This document shows positions 54,318 through 64,000 of a stretch of 64,000 bases of DNA, piece after piece. The notes beneath the pieces are model-generated. The model was not told the origin of the DNA. It saw only the letters and a list, made by a program, of their open reading frames with translations, and ran no database searches. A program made the translations under genes and the position numbers. This DNA is from Bufo bufo (lineage: Eukaryota; Chordata; Amphibia; Anura; Bufonidae), in contig NC_053389.1 in NCBI RefSeq assembly GCF_905171765.1, positions 212,666,624-212,730,623 of the forward strand, given 5' to 3'. The first letter of the stretch is position 1. Each line of letters starts with the position of its first letter.

Positions 54318-56583
54318 CTTGTTTGTACCTTGTGCAGAATAGACATGTATATTGGCACTAACCAGCCATTGTTATACTTCAGCGCAATTGCTTATTCTTG
54401 TATTTTGGATATTTCACACTCTTTTAGAGTGTACCCTAATTTTAAAATATAAAATTAAAACCAATAACCTGTGTTGGCTACCTCGTCCTCCTCCACAGCT
54501 GCTTCCACCTACATGGCTACGTCCACCCCCTCCTCAAACTCCTACTCCATATGGAACTCTACCTCATAAATTAAATTATTTTTTTTATTTGTACGTATTT
54601 TATTTTATGTCATTTCACTACATTGTCAATTACATTTTCGGGTGAAATTCACCAATTTTTGGGTGTATAGTACCACTGCTATACCTAGTAGACAGGTAAA
54701 AAAAAATAAAAAATTGTCATTTACATTTCCGGGTGAAATTCAACAAATTTTGTGTGTATTGTAGCAATGCTATACCTAGTAGACCGGTAAAAAAAAAATT
54801 AAAAAATTGTCATTTACATTTTTGGGTGAAATTCAGCAATTTTTGGGTGTATAGTACCACTACTATACCTAGTAGACAGGTTAAACAAAAAAAAAATTGT
54901 CATCTACATTATCGGGTGAAATTTACCAATTTTTGTGTGTATAGTACCACTGCTATACCTAGTAGACCGGTAAAAAAATTAAATAAATTGTCAGTTACAT
55001 TTTCTGGTGAAATTCACCACTACCACTACTAGGTATGGCAGTGGTACTATACACCCAAAAATTAGTGAATTTCACCCGAAAATGTAAATGACAATTATTT
55101 TTTTGTTTATCCTGTCTACTAGGTATAGCAGTGGTACTATAGTACCACTGCTATACCTAGTAGACAGGTTAAACAAAATAAATAATTGTCATTTACATTT
55201 TCAGGTGAAATTCACCAATTTTTGGGTGTATAGTACCACTGCTATACCTAGTAGACAGGTAAAAAAAAATATAAAATTGTTATTTACATTTTCGGGTGAA
55301 ATTCACCAATTTCTGGGTGTATAGTACCATTGCTATACCTAGTAGACCGGTAAAAAAATTAAAAAAATTGTCAGTTACATTTTCTGGTGAAATTCACAAA
55401 TTTTTGGGTGTGATGTACCACTCCTATACCTAATAGACCGAAAAAATACAAATAAAAATTGTCAGTTACATTTTCTGGTGAAATTCACAAATTTTTGGGT
55501 GTGATGTACCACTGCTATACCTAGTAGACAGGTTAAAAAAAATTGTCAGTTACATTTTCTGGTGAAATTCACAATTTTTTGGGTGCAATATACCCCTCCT
55601 CTACCAAGCATACAGGTTAATAAATTTCACAAATTTTTCTGTTACATTCTTAGGTTGACATTATACAATTTTAGACGTGAATAAACCCCTGCTCTGCATA
55701 GGTGACAGGGAATAAAATTTACTAAATTCTTCAGTAATTAATGCACACCACATCCTTTCATTCAATGCTTAAACTTTAAAAAGTTGTCACACTTTTATGC
55801 TTTAATAATTTCTCCTATAATTCAGCTCTATAATTTTAAATTTGAAAAAATGAATCCTCCCTTGGATGTGGTCTCTCTTTCTCACGCTCCCTCTCCGGCG
55901 TGGAACCCTGATTCCACGCCACCCGTGATCACCATGGTAGGCGCATAAAAGAACATCAAAAGTTTATAGAGCAGATATCAAATTGAATCGTGAACTTCAC
56001 GGGGACGTGCGACATGGTGGGGCAGTAAGTTTGCACACGTCTACACGAACTGACTGAAAGGGTTCAGCCCCTGCAATTTCTGGGTCTCCAAATTGGGCAC
56101 ATGGCCTGAGCTTGCCCTTTACCCCTTGGAGGTGCTGGCCTGCCCTGCAGCCAGTGTATTGTCTGAACGTGTGTTTAGCACGAAGCAGGGGGTTATCACA
56201 GATTATATTTTCCAATGTTTTGGGGAGTACCCTAATTTAAAAACTAAAATTTAAAACCAAAAACCAGTGTAGGCTACCTCCTCCTCCACCGCTGCTTCCA
56301 CCTACACCGCCACATCCACCGCCTCCTCAACCTCCTACTCCATATGGTCCTGGTCCTCCTAGATCAAGATTATAATTTTTTATTATTACGTATTTTATGT
56401 TATTTAAAGTCATTTCCCTATCCATGACATTTTTACAGCCATTTTAGTGCTCAAAAGTTCGGGTCCCCATTGACTTCAATGGGGTTCGGGTTCGGGGTCA
56501 AGTTCGGGTCCCGCATTCAAACTTTTTTCCAAAGTTAGGTCGAACCCGTCGAACCCGAACATCCAGGTGTCCGCTCAACTCTA
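54318..56583 (+). mobile_element. hAT copy 2, 3' region and right terminus
   Basis: Continues from 43994 with TACCTTGTGCAGAATAGACA (after the duplicated CTTGTTTG). Then come the CCTCCTCC-rich segment, a minisatellite (54620-55610), a tail, a degenerate C-terminal transposase fragment (56090-56190, WAHGLSLPFTPWRCWPALQP frame) and the terminus TTCGGGTTCGGGG...CCGCTCAACTCTA at 56583. The flank GTGATGAG does not match the flank at 15560-15567, so this end cannot be paired with that left end. Confidence 0.78.
54620..55610 (+). repeat. ~80-bp minisatellite of hAT 3' region
   Basis: About 11 units of GGTGAAATTCACCAATTTTTGGGTGTATAGTACCACTGCTATACCTAGTAGACAGG type, with a block of inverted units at about 55015-55140. 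Near-identical to 45011-45560. Confidence 0.87.
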
Positions 56584-57480
56584 GTGATGAGCTGTTTTGT
56601 ATCATATTTTTTTCTGTCTTTTAAATAAAAATTATCCTGCTTCAGCATCTTAACAGTTTTGCAGGCTATGCATTTTCTGCAAGGAAAAAAAAACTTTTAA
56701 TTGGTCTATTCTTTTTTGCTCATGATTTTCTCCTCCAATGTGGCTGTGGACAATCCGATCATTTAGCATCCTTGCTCTCCTATACACTATTTTTTAGGCT
56801 TCTGGTAATATTCTATCTACAATAGGGTCAGACTTTAAAATTGGCCAATTTTTTTTCAGCCAGATCTTTTTATCTATTTAATAACTCGTAATAAAAGCAG
56901 GGGTGTTTTGTTCTTTAACAATTATTACTTTCACTGTGCTCTAATCCCTTTATCGCTTCTATTACTCCATCTAAATGTACCGGATCATCATTTTTTAAAT
57001 CAAAAATCTCTCCATAAAGATTAATATGTCTTTATATTGGCAGATTAGAGAAGTAAACCTGCTGCACCTGGCCATAGTTATACTGGGGCGCACTTTGTGC
57101 ATTCTCTTTCCCAATGTCTCCCAATGTTTGGTGGTCGACTGTTACCGTTATCCCCCCAAAAAATAATTTTTGGATTGTAATAAGACAACCCATTTTGCAT
57201 CCATCCAACTAATGTGGGAGAAGAAATTCATCATGTTTTTTAAAAAAAAACATTAAGGGACACCCCCTTTATCTGTCTAACTGTTGAAGTAGAGGAAATT
57301 CTTCTGTGAAGTGTGTCTGTGAATGTCAATCTGTTGGATTGTGGGAGAAAAAATTCTTCCGTGGAGAATTTTTTTAAATTTAAATTCGCATCCGTCTTAC
57401 TGTAGTATGAGAAAAATTCTTTCAATATATAGTCCCCAGATAGGGGACGTCTGAGATCTTAAACTGAGACAACATTTTTT
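56584..57480. other. No gene recognised
   Basis: AT-rich sequence between two hAT remnants with no terminal repeats or domains that I can recognise. It may be host DNA or an old, decayed element. Confidence 0.4.
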
Positions 57481-58110
57481 TACCCAGTTTTAACCCAGGA
57501 CATACAAGCACCAAACTGTCACGCCGTGGCCCATAGCAACCTGACATAGAATTGACGGACACATGGGGAAAAAAAACAAATAGAAACAGTGATGGCTTCT
57601 TCCCCTGCCTCCTCTGCTTCTTCCACCTACACCTCCACATCTGCTTCCTCCTCCACTAGGACCCCAACTCCCTGGCATAAGGTTATTATGTCTCATATTT
57701 TTCGGCCATACCCCCAAAAATGGGTAAAGGTCACAAACAGTATTGACAGACACATAAAAAAAAAACAGAAAGAGTGTTGGCTTCTTCCTCCACCTACACT
57801 GCCACGTCCACATCCTTCTCAACTTCCTATTCCAATTGTCCGCCTCTTAGGTTAGGATTTTTTTTTTAAAGTAGTTTTTGTTCTTGTAAGTCATTTCCCT
57901 ATCCATATTTTGTTTGCAGGGCAATTGTACTGCTCTTACTCCCACTTTGGAGCCTATTGCAGCCCTCTAGCCCTTTCTATTTTTTACAGCCATTTTAGTG
58001 CCCGAAAGTCTGTGTCAAGTTCGAGTCAAGTTCAGAACCCGAACCAAACTTTGAAACGAAGTTCAACTGAACCCCTTGAACCTGGACATCCAGCGGTCCA
58101 CTTGCAGCGT
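57481..58110 (+). repeat. Degenerate hAT 3' end
   Basis: Two decayed copies of the CTCCTCTGCTTCTTCCACCTACAC segment (57600 and 57785), a GCAGCCCTCTAGCCCTTTC tail shared with 39510, and a worn terminus TTCGAGTCAAGTTCAGAACCCGAACC...GACATCCAGCGGTCCACTTG. Substitutions are many, so this is older than the other hAT copies. Confidence 0.6.
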
Positions 58111-58114
58111 ACTC

Positions 58115-58897
58115 AAGTTGTGTTTAATAGAGTTTCTGGGTGTAGTAGTGCAATAGACACTAACCTGAGACGGCTGACTCTCTGCAAGGGCAGGTGATGG
58201 TAGAAAATGTTCGTGACGCCAGTGCCAATTAAACGGTGGCACGCCGTTTGCTGATAGCAGGAATAACTGAGGAACCACGTGATGTTAAAACAAAACTCCA
58301 ACTTTAGTAGTTTCCATATAGAGACATTGATGGAAGCACAGTTCCTTTGCATACAGTTGATTTTTCAATACGGTCGATGCAGGCAATACAGATTAAGCAA
58401 GGTGACTTCAGAGTGTGAAACACAGGACTTGCAGTACAGGAGCTTGCACTCTATTTCTGACTGATCCTGGGACATAGAAAATCTTCTCCAAGGCCCAATA
58501 CCTTAACTCTGGCGTATATCCTTGGTTCTCTCTTTATAAAGTACCTCCTCTGTTATCTTGAGTACCTCTTGCTTTTCTGCGCTTTGCCTCTGTCTCCCTC
58601 TCAGCTTCCTCAGGCTCTAGAAACTTCTGAACTCTAAACTAGACTGACTTTTGCTTCCCTGACTGGGCCTTATATAAACTAGGGCTCTCTAGCTCCCTCT
58701 AGTGACTAGAAGCTGGAATGACACCCCTAGCAGGCCTGTACATGCAAGTGTCATAGTAACAGGGAAATACATAACATTACATTACATGACAATTTATAAA
58801 GATGACATATACCAACTTCCCCATAATTAAGGAGGGACGACAGCACACCAAGTGACACTTTTGTAGTGACGGGCATTACAGTCCCCGTACACTACAC
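58115..58897 (-). repeat. Candidate solo LTR
   Basis: On the minus strand it starts TGTAGTGTACGGGG and contains AGGGAGCTAGAGAGCC followed by TTTATATAAGGCCC (TATA-like, near 58670). It then runs through a GCCTGAGGAAGCTGAGAGGG leader to about 58115. ACTCA occurs at both flanks (58110-58114 and 58898-58902), a possible 5-bp duplication, though the boundaries do not fit TG...CA exactly. No internal coding region is present. It could also be a fragment of another retroelement. Confidence 0.4.
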
Positions 58898-59039
58898 ACT
58901 CATCCTTACTGAAGAGTAATTCTCATTATAATAGTAGATGTAGCGGTAATGGTCTGACTGAGAGGGGAAAGAACACACAGAATATTCACAAACTGTAAAA
59001 CCTATCAACATGTCATAAAAATGTGTGACAATTTGCACA

Positions 59040-59884
59040 ATTCAAAAAACACTGATGTTGCAGGCAGCAGAACGTTCTCCACGGCGTCTCCAGACTCTGT
59101 CACGTCTGTCACATGTGCTCAGTGTGAACCTGCTTTCATCTGTGAAGAGCACAGGGCGCTAGTGGCAAATTTGCCAATCTTGGTGTTTTCTGGCAAATGC
59201 CAAACGTCCTGCACGGTGTTGGGCTGTAAGAACAACCCCCACCTGTGGACGTCGGGCCCTCCTATCACCTTCATGGAGTCTGTTTCTGACCGTTTAAGCA
59301 GACACATGCACATTTGTGGCCTGCTGGAGGTCATTTTGCAGGGCTCTGGCAGTGCTCCTCCTGTTCCTCCTTGCACAAAGGCGGAGGTAGCGGTCCTGCT
59401 GCTGGGTTGTTGCCCTCCTACGGCCTCCTCCACGTCTCCTGATGTACTGGCCTGTCTCCTGGTAGCGCCTCCATGCTCTGGACACTACGCTGACAGACAC
59501 AGCAAACCTTCTTGCCACAGCTCGCATTGATGTGCCATCCTGGATAAGCTGCACTACCTGAGCCACTTGTGTGGGTTGTAGACTCCGTCTCATGCTACCA
59601 CTAGAGTGAAAGCACTGCCAGCATTCAAAAGTGACCAAAACATCAGCCAGGAAGCATAGGAACTGAGAAGTGGTCAGGTCACCACCTGCAGAACCACTCC
59701 TTTATTGGGGGTGTCTTGCTAATTGCCTATAATGTCCACCTGTTGTCTATCCCATTTGCACAACAGCATGTGAAATTGTCACTCAGTGTTGCTTCCTAAG
59801 TGTACAGTTTGATTTCACAGAAGTGTGATTGACTTGGAGTTACATTGTGTTGTTTAAGTGTTCCCTTTATTTTTTTGAGCAGTG
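59040..59884 (-). pseudogene. Tc1-like element with N-terminal half of transposase
   Basis: The right end carries the family terminal repeat (CACTGCTCAAAAAAATAAAG in reverse, next to TA). The minus-strand frame from 59587 ([20 protein letters not shown]) gives both HTH segments: [20 protein letters not shown] and [20 protein letters not shown]. It continues with [21 protein letters not shown] frame change near 59290 is followed by LFTDESRFTLSTCDRRDRVW (first catalytic Asp) and RRRGERSAACN near 59060. The second Asp, the Glu and the 3' end are missing. The upstream codons 59638-59590 are leader. Confidence 0.85.
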
Positions 59885-61786
59885 TATTTTATTATGTGTT
59901 ATGATGGCATTTCGCTTGTGCCATTATAATGTTTACATCAGCTGCTAATGGGTTGAATTTGGGCCATTGAGTTCAATGGCAATTGAACAGAATGGCCCAA
60001 ATTGTAATGTGAATTGTGCAAATTAATATAAACAAGATACAGCGGCTCACCTTCTCTCCAAACGGAAAAGGTGCTCACCCCCAGGACCAAATGGGAATTC
60101 AAAAAACACAACAGGTATGGGGGGGCACACTACAGAGGGAACACCAGGCAGTATACTAATAATACACTTTATTGTGTTAAAATAATTAAGAACATACCCC
60201 TAAAACATACATAAAATATAGACCATGTACAAATCTATACAATGCACACAAGGTAATACCGCAAAATGCAACCGTAAAGCGGCTGGTGGTAGGTAGTTGC
60301 AGTCCTATATTAATATCCACAATCACTGTATGAGCCAGCAAATGTCCAGATATGGTGGATTGATGCTAAACAGTCTCTTATTAATGACCCCCAGAAATAT
60401 GAATGACAGTCTTAAACTGTGGGGCCAAATTTGATCCAAGGCACTTGCTGGGTATAACCTATATTGATAGGCTCAATACCGCTGCCTCCCACAGTAGGAT
60501 ATATATGCTCTAACAGAGCTCGGTCTTACCGGTCTTCACTGCTATTACTGCAGCGTTGGTCTGAAAGGCCGCACACCCGCAGCGTCCCACGTGGTGTGCT
60601 TCTGCCTGAACGTAGCGTCCCACGTGACCGGGTATCTAAGGAGACCGGATGCTTACTTGGTGACGTCAATATTGTGCGACAGCTTTCACAGCAGCGCTGC
60701 TGAATCGGCTTTTCTTCCTTTCTTTGCCGGCTTTGTTCCTTTTCTTTGGTTTTAGGTGGATCAACGCTCACTCTAACAACCGCCAGACGCGTTTCGGGGT
60801 CTCTCGCCCCTTCCTCAGTGGCGAGAGACCCCGAAACGCGTCTGGCGGTTGTTAGAGTGAGCGTTGATCCACCTAAAACCAAAGAAAAGGAACAAAGCCG
60901 GCAAAGAAAGGAAGAAAAGCCGATTCAGCAGCGCTGCTGTGAAAGCTGTCGCACAATATTGACGTCACCAAGTAAGCATCCGGTCTCCTTGGATACCCGG
61001 TCATGTGGGACGCTACGTTCAGGCAGAAGCACACCACGTGGGACGCTGCGGGTGTGCGGCCTTTCAGACCAACGCTGCAGTAATAGCAGTGAAGACCGGT
61101 AAGACCGAGCTCTGTTAGAGCATATATATCCTACTGTGGGAGGCAGCGGTATTGAGCCTATCAATATAGGTTATACCCAGCAAGTGCCTTGGATCAAATT
61201 TGGCCCCACAGTTTAAGACTGTCATTCATATTTCTGGGGGTCATTAATAAGAGACTGTTTAGCATCAATCCACCATATCTGGACATTTGCTGGCTCATAC
61301 AGTGATTGTGGATATTAATATAGGACTGCAACTACCTACCACCAGCCGCTTTACGGTTGCATTTTGCGGTATTACCTTGTGTGCATTGTATAGATTTGTA
61401 CATGGTCTATATTTTATGTATGTTTTAAGGGTATGTTCTTAATTATTTTAACACAATAAAGTGTATTATTAGTATACTGCCTGGTGTTCCCTCTGTAGTG
61501 TGCCCCCCCATACCTGTTGTGTTTTTTGAATTCCCATTTGGTCCTGAGGGTGGGACCTGGGGGTGAGCACCTTTTCCGTTTGGAGAGAAGGTGAGCCGCT
61601 GTATCTTGTTTATATTAATTTGGACAATTCACATTACAATTTGGGCCATTCTGTTCAATTGCCATTGAACTCAATGGCCCAAATTCAACCCATTAGCAGC
61701 TGATGTAAACATTATAATGGCACAAGCGAAATGCCATCATAACACATAATAAAATACACTGCTAAAAAAAATAAAGGGAACACTTA
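59855..61786. repeat. Near-perfect 1.9-kb palindrome
   Basis: The left arm 59855-60808 and right arm 60820-61786 are reverse complements separated by an 11-base centre (CCTTCCTCAGT). Differences by eye are a few substitutions (for example near 60640/60990) and a 13-base insertion near 61545. The outermost ~32 bases of both arms are a Tc1 terminal repeat (TAAGTGTTCCCTTTATTTTT). Read outward on the right arm there is a GAAACGCGTC motif, an ACAATAAAGTG polyadenylation-like signal near 61455, and no long gene. The mirrored 118-codon frames are palindrome artefacts. Confidence 0.9.
60781..60823 (-). ncRNA. Hammerhead ribozyme-like motif at palindrome centre
   Basis: Minus strand 60823 to 60781: CGCCA (stem I), CTGAGGA (core CUGANGA), A then GGGG-CGAGAGA-CCCC (stem II), GAAA, CGCG (minimal stem III), TC (cleavage triplet GUC), TGGCG (stem I). 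Every core position of the type I hammerhead fits. ACGCGT is self-complementary, which in known retroelement hammerheads with tiny stem III favours dimer activity. Hammerheads of this type are reported in Penelope-like elements. The palindrome also lets this strand fold into a competing long hairpin. Confidence 0.65.
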
Positions 61787-62135
61787 GCGCGCCCTTTTGC
61801 GCTGTCAGACGCCAGGCAGATGGTCGGCACCTGTATCTGCTGTGCCGCATCCTATGAGGAGAAGTCACATGACCCCCATGCCTAACAGTGAGTAACTTCA
61901 TTCAACATGCCATCAGACTGAGTGCCATATTATGCAACCATATCTAGGTATTGCGCGCCCCAGACTGACTGCACCACTATGTGTTTTCTCTCATTTTATA
62001 GGATTCTGGGTTATCTAGGACTGTCTAGTCCCGTCAAGTCTGCGCCACTTGCATTTTCTCCCTCCCCTCCCCCATATCTGTCCTGATCATACAGATAGGT
62101 TGCGAGTAGGGGAGGTATACTGTACCCTTTACCCC

Positions 62136-62241
62136 TGTCCCCCGACGAGTTGTGGGGTTTGCCATAGGCAACTACCTATAGTTCCTTTATTTTAGGACAT
62201 ATATAGCATCCTTTTACTCTCCAACGAAACGCGTAGGGACA
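62136..62241 (+). ncRNA. Hammerhead ribozyme-like motif in Penelope-like leader
   Basis: TGTCCC (62136-62141, stem I), CCGACGA (62142-62148, core with C in place of the conserved U4), GTTG (stem II), a ~69-base loop, CAAC (62222-62225, stem II), GAAA (62226-62229), CGCG, TA (cleavage triplet GUA), GGGACA (62236-62241, stem I). All helix boundaries fall exactly where a type I hammerhead needs them. The U4 to C change and the long stem II loop suggest it is inactive or slow. Confidence 0.5.
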
Positions 62242-63011
62242 CAGAGTATTTATCTACACTAGTGTAGGATTTTCTGATACATCTATCCACATTAGCACCC
62301 ATATCCCCTTCCCTCTCTCTCTCATTGGCTGACCCAGGCCATTTGAGCCCCATAGGGCCTTTCCCTTTTTCCCGTCCTTACAGGGCTATCTAAGGTCACT
62401 GTTTTTAGGGCTAGGTTCCGGACGGGGCCACCCCTTGCGGGGATCGGACCCCGTATTAGCAGGCACTTTAGGGCAGCTTTAGGCCAAGTAGGGCAACACC
62501 AGGGACAGTTTCTTCCCTGTGGCCCTCCTGCACTAAGTGACCATCATCCTGCACAAAGGGACGCATTCATACGTGCGAACATCTCCCCTAAGGGCACTGG
62601 ACCGGCTGGTCCTCTTGCCCATCCACCGGTAAGACCTACCCTTTCTTTTTTGCCTCCCTGGCATGCTTATAGACCACGGCACAAGCCACGGTCTTCAGTA
62701 CCAGCGCTATCTTGCTTACTTACGCTTATTGGTCAAGCACTCACGTCCCGCCCCACCCCGGGACGTGCCTGTTCATTTGACCATTGGGTGTACCTGTCAC
62801 ACCAGGTCCCCTGTTCTTTTGTGTCTACGTTTTGTTTGTCAGGTAGGGGTCCTTTTCCCAGGTGGGTTTTATAACTATCCTATTAAAAGTTAGGTTTTAA
62901 AACGTCACTACCCCTTTTTTTACATTTTTTCTGTCTATTTACGAGTAGTCTATTTTGGGGTAAACCCCAAGGGACCACCCTTCATTATTTTTCTGTTACC
63001 CATTAGGGGAC

Positions 63012-63839
63012 ATGGCAGGTTTCCTGACCACGGGCCTAGATAGAGATTCGTGGCTCACTGAAGCCCAAACTGTCTTCTCAGAACAGGCCTTCACCCAAAA
63101 AAAGTACACTCCCACCCTGAACGGGGCGTTTACAGAACTTACCCGGATATACAAGGAACACATCAGTTCATGGTGGGAGGTACAGGCATTAGAAAACTAT
63201 ATCAAACAAGGGATAGTCCCCCGAGGCCTTCGCATATCACTTAATCCATCCAGCCGGATCAAAAATCCAGGGTTATTAAAGAAGTGGGAGAAGGAGGCCA
63301 CCGCCAGTTCCCTGCGGTTCATGCAGTTACTGCTAGATGAAGAAAGGGCACTACTTACAAGAGCAGAGGGGAATTTAGCGGATCAAATCGAGACCACCAA
63401 AAAATTCAAACAAGAGGCCGATTTTAGTACCAAAGAGAACCAGTTACAGAATACAATAGAAAGGTACCAATACCATCTGAAGGAACGAAAACACAGGCAG
63501 TTCGCTAGGGATTCCCAGGAATTCAAGGAGAACAAGGCCTATTTATTCCTCACTGCCCCAGACTATTCTCAAAGAACGGACGTGTCTTCCACCGATACCG
63601 ACGTCTCAGATAGTGAGAGGGATAGATACCCTAGAACTAGAGGACGTGGGCGTGGTAGATCTAGACGCCGGGGAGGTCGGGGCGGTCGCTATAACACCTA
63701 CCAGTCATACGACCAAGTACCATGCGCGCCTATCAACCAACAACCCTCTGCTCCGCAACCTTCATCATCTGCCTCTTTTTTAGAACAAACTATGCACTAC
63801 CCACTCCAAAACCGCAACATCAACCCTCCACCCAACTAG
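63012..63839 (+). CDS. Penelope-like element N-terminal (Gag-like) ORF
   Basis: 275 codons from the ATG at 63012 (GGGGACATGGCAGG). Residues 1-90 include SWWEVQALENYIKQGIVPRG, typical of the region upstream of RT in amphibian Penelope-like proteins. Residues about 95-175 form a long helical, charged segment, probably coiled coil (EEREALLTRAEGN-like). Residues about 205-235 are an RG-rich stretch (RGRGRGRSRRRGGRGGR) likely to bind RNA. The frame ends at TAG 63837-63839. The next frame (-1) opens before this stop and carries the RT start, so in the intact element the two may be one protein and this stop may come from a one-base indel. The precise function is not known. Confidence 0.7.
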   Translation: MAGFLTTGLDRDSWLTEAQTVFSEQAFTQKKYTPTLNGAFTELTRIYKEHISSWWEVQALENYIKQGIVPRGLRISLNPSSRIKNPGLLKKWEKEATASSLRFMQLLLDEERALLTRAEGNLADQIETTKKFKQEADFSTKENQLQNTIERYQYHLKERKHRQFARDSQEFKENKAYLFLTAPDYSQRTDVSSTDTDVSDSERDRYPRTRGRGRGRSRRRGGRGGRYNTYQSYDQVPCAPINQQPSAPQPSSSASFLEQTMHYPLQNRNINPPPN

Positions 63840-63841
63840 TA

Positions 63842-64000
63842 GGGCATACTGAAGATAAACTAGTCATTAACCTCTCATCCCGTCCCTTAACAGAGACAGA
63901 GTATAAGGTACTCAGACGAGGCTTGTCTTTTGTCCCTACCACGCAATTTGATCTTTTCCGCTGGACCAAGGATCTCCACCTGTTCGCCCGTAAGTTGAAG
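63842..64000 (+). CDS. Penelope-like RT, N-terminal start (partial)
   Basis: The frame from about 63842 reads GHTEDKLVINLSSRPLTETE and LSFVPTTQFDLFRWTKDLHL, then runs off the window. NLSS...L...LSFVPT..FD is the conserved segment upstream of the Penelope RT fingers. No ATG is present at its start. It is shifted by -1 relative to the preceding frame. Confidence 0.7.

Larger units (their letters stand above)
61787..64000 (+). mobile_element. Penelope-like retroelement, 5' part, runs off window
   Basis: Leader with a hammerhead-like motif (62136-62241), ORF1-like frame 63012-63839, and the start of a second frame with the conserved RT-proximal motif NLSSRPLTETEYKVLRRGLS. The left boundary is set at the end of the palindrome; its true 5' end is not defined. 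The order of leader ribozyme, N-terminal Gag-like region and RT fits vertebrate Penelope-like elements. RT and endonuclease lie beyond the window. Confidence 0.75.

Noticed and set aside
15560..56591. A single 41-kb hAT element from the left end at 15568 to the right end at 56583
   Set aside because: Flanks CTTATGAC and GTGATGAG match at only 5 of 8 positions and another right end lies at 39678 inside a hAT gene, so at least two copies and a rearrangement are involved.
60526..61102. Two identical 118-codon proteins on opposite strands
   Set aside because: They are the same arm of a DNA palindrome read twice; no domain and no independent support.

Overview
The window looks like intergenic or intronic DNA from a large, repeat-rich amphibian genome, most likely a frog or toad. 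I see no host protein gene, tRNA or rRNA. Nearly everything recognisable is transposable-element sequence. The combination of a chromodomain Ty3/gypsy (Tf1/sushi-type) element, a DIRS tyrosine-recombinase element, a Penelope-like element, an L1-type ORF1, several Tc1 families, piggyBac elements, and hAT elements whose ends begin TAGGGTTGAGCG is typical of anurans. The species assignment is inference.

Layout. 1-1770: left-truncated minus-strand Ty3/gypsy copy. 1.98-4.3 kb: inverted-tandem repeats of a piggyBac family. 4.3-5.99 kb: two Tc1 fragments, one inside the other, cut by a hAT 5' end (5990-7402). 7.4-10.2 kb: AT-rich palindromic repeat split by a nearly complete Tc1 (8427-9763). 10.3-15.6 kb: MITEs, a non-LTR 3' tail, a Tc1 end and an L1 ORF1. 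15568-39678: hAT sequence with long tandem arrays, interrupted by piggyBac elements (16269-22114 and 22449-25153), a MITE and a DIRS element (33744-38147). 39679-56583: a second hAT copy, interrupted by a CAGGGGCGT-ended element (40769-42741) and by a 10.3 kb insertion (43995-54317, 8-bp duplication CTTGTTTG). That insertion contains a piggyBac element, which in turn contains a nearly intact gypsy element (47823-53151). 56.6-64 kb: old hAT remnants, a candidate solo LTR, a Tc1 fragment, a near-perfect palindrome of about 1.9 kb, and the 5' part of a Penelope-like element that runs off the right edge.

The only long intact coding region is the gypsy pol (1,177 codons: zinc knuckle, protease, RT, RNase H, integrase, chromodomain). 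The two gypsy copies suggest gag and pol were originally one frame: the left copy has GGGG where the full copy has GGG. A 10-nt complementarity between the LTR and the primer-binding position fits self-primed reverse transcription.

Most interesting non-coding signals: (i) a ladder of hairpins at the end of two diverged piggyBac elements, with compensatory stem changes; (ii) two hammerhead-ribozyme-like motifs, one at the centre of the 1.9 kb palindrome and one in the Penelope-like leader; (iii) a copied block of hAT sequence with microhomology joints inside a piggyBac transposase; (iv) a 37-nt block shared by a broken Tc1 gene and a repeat 1.5 kb away; (v) satellite-like arrays that appear to have grown from transposon internal sequence.
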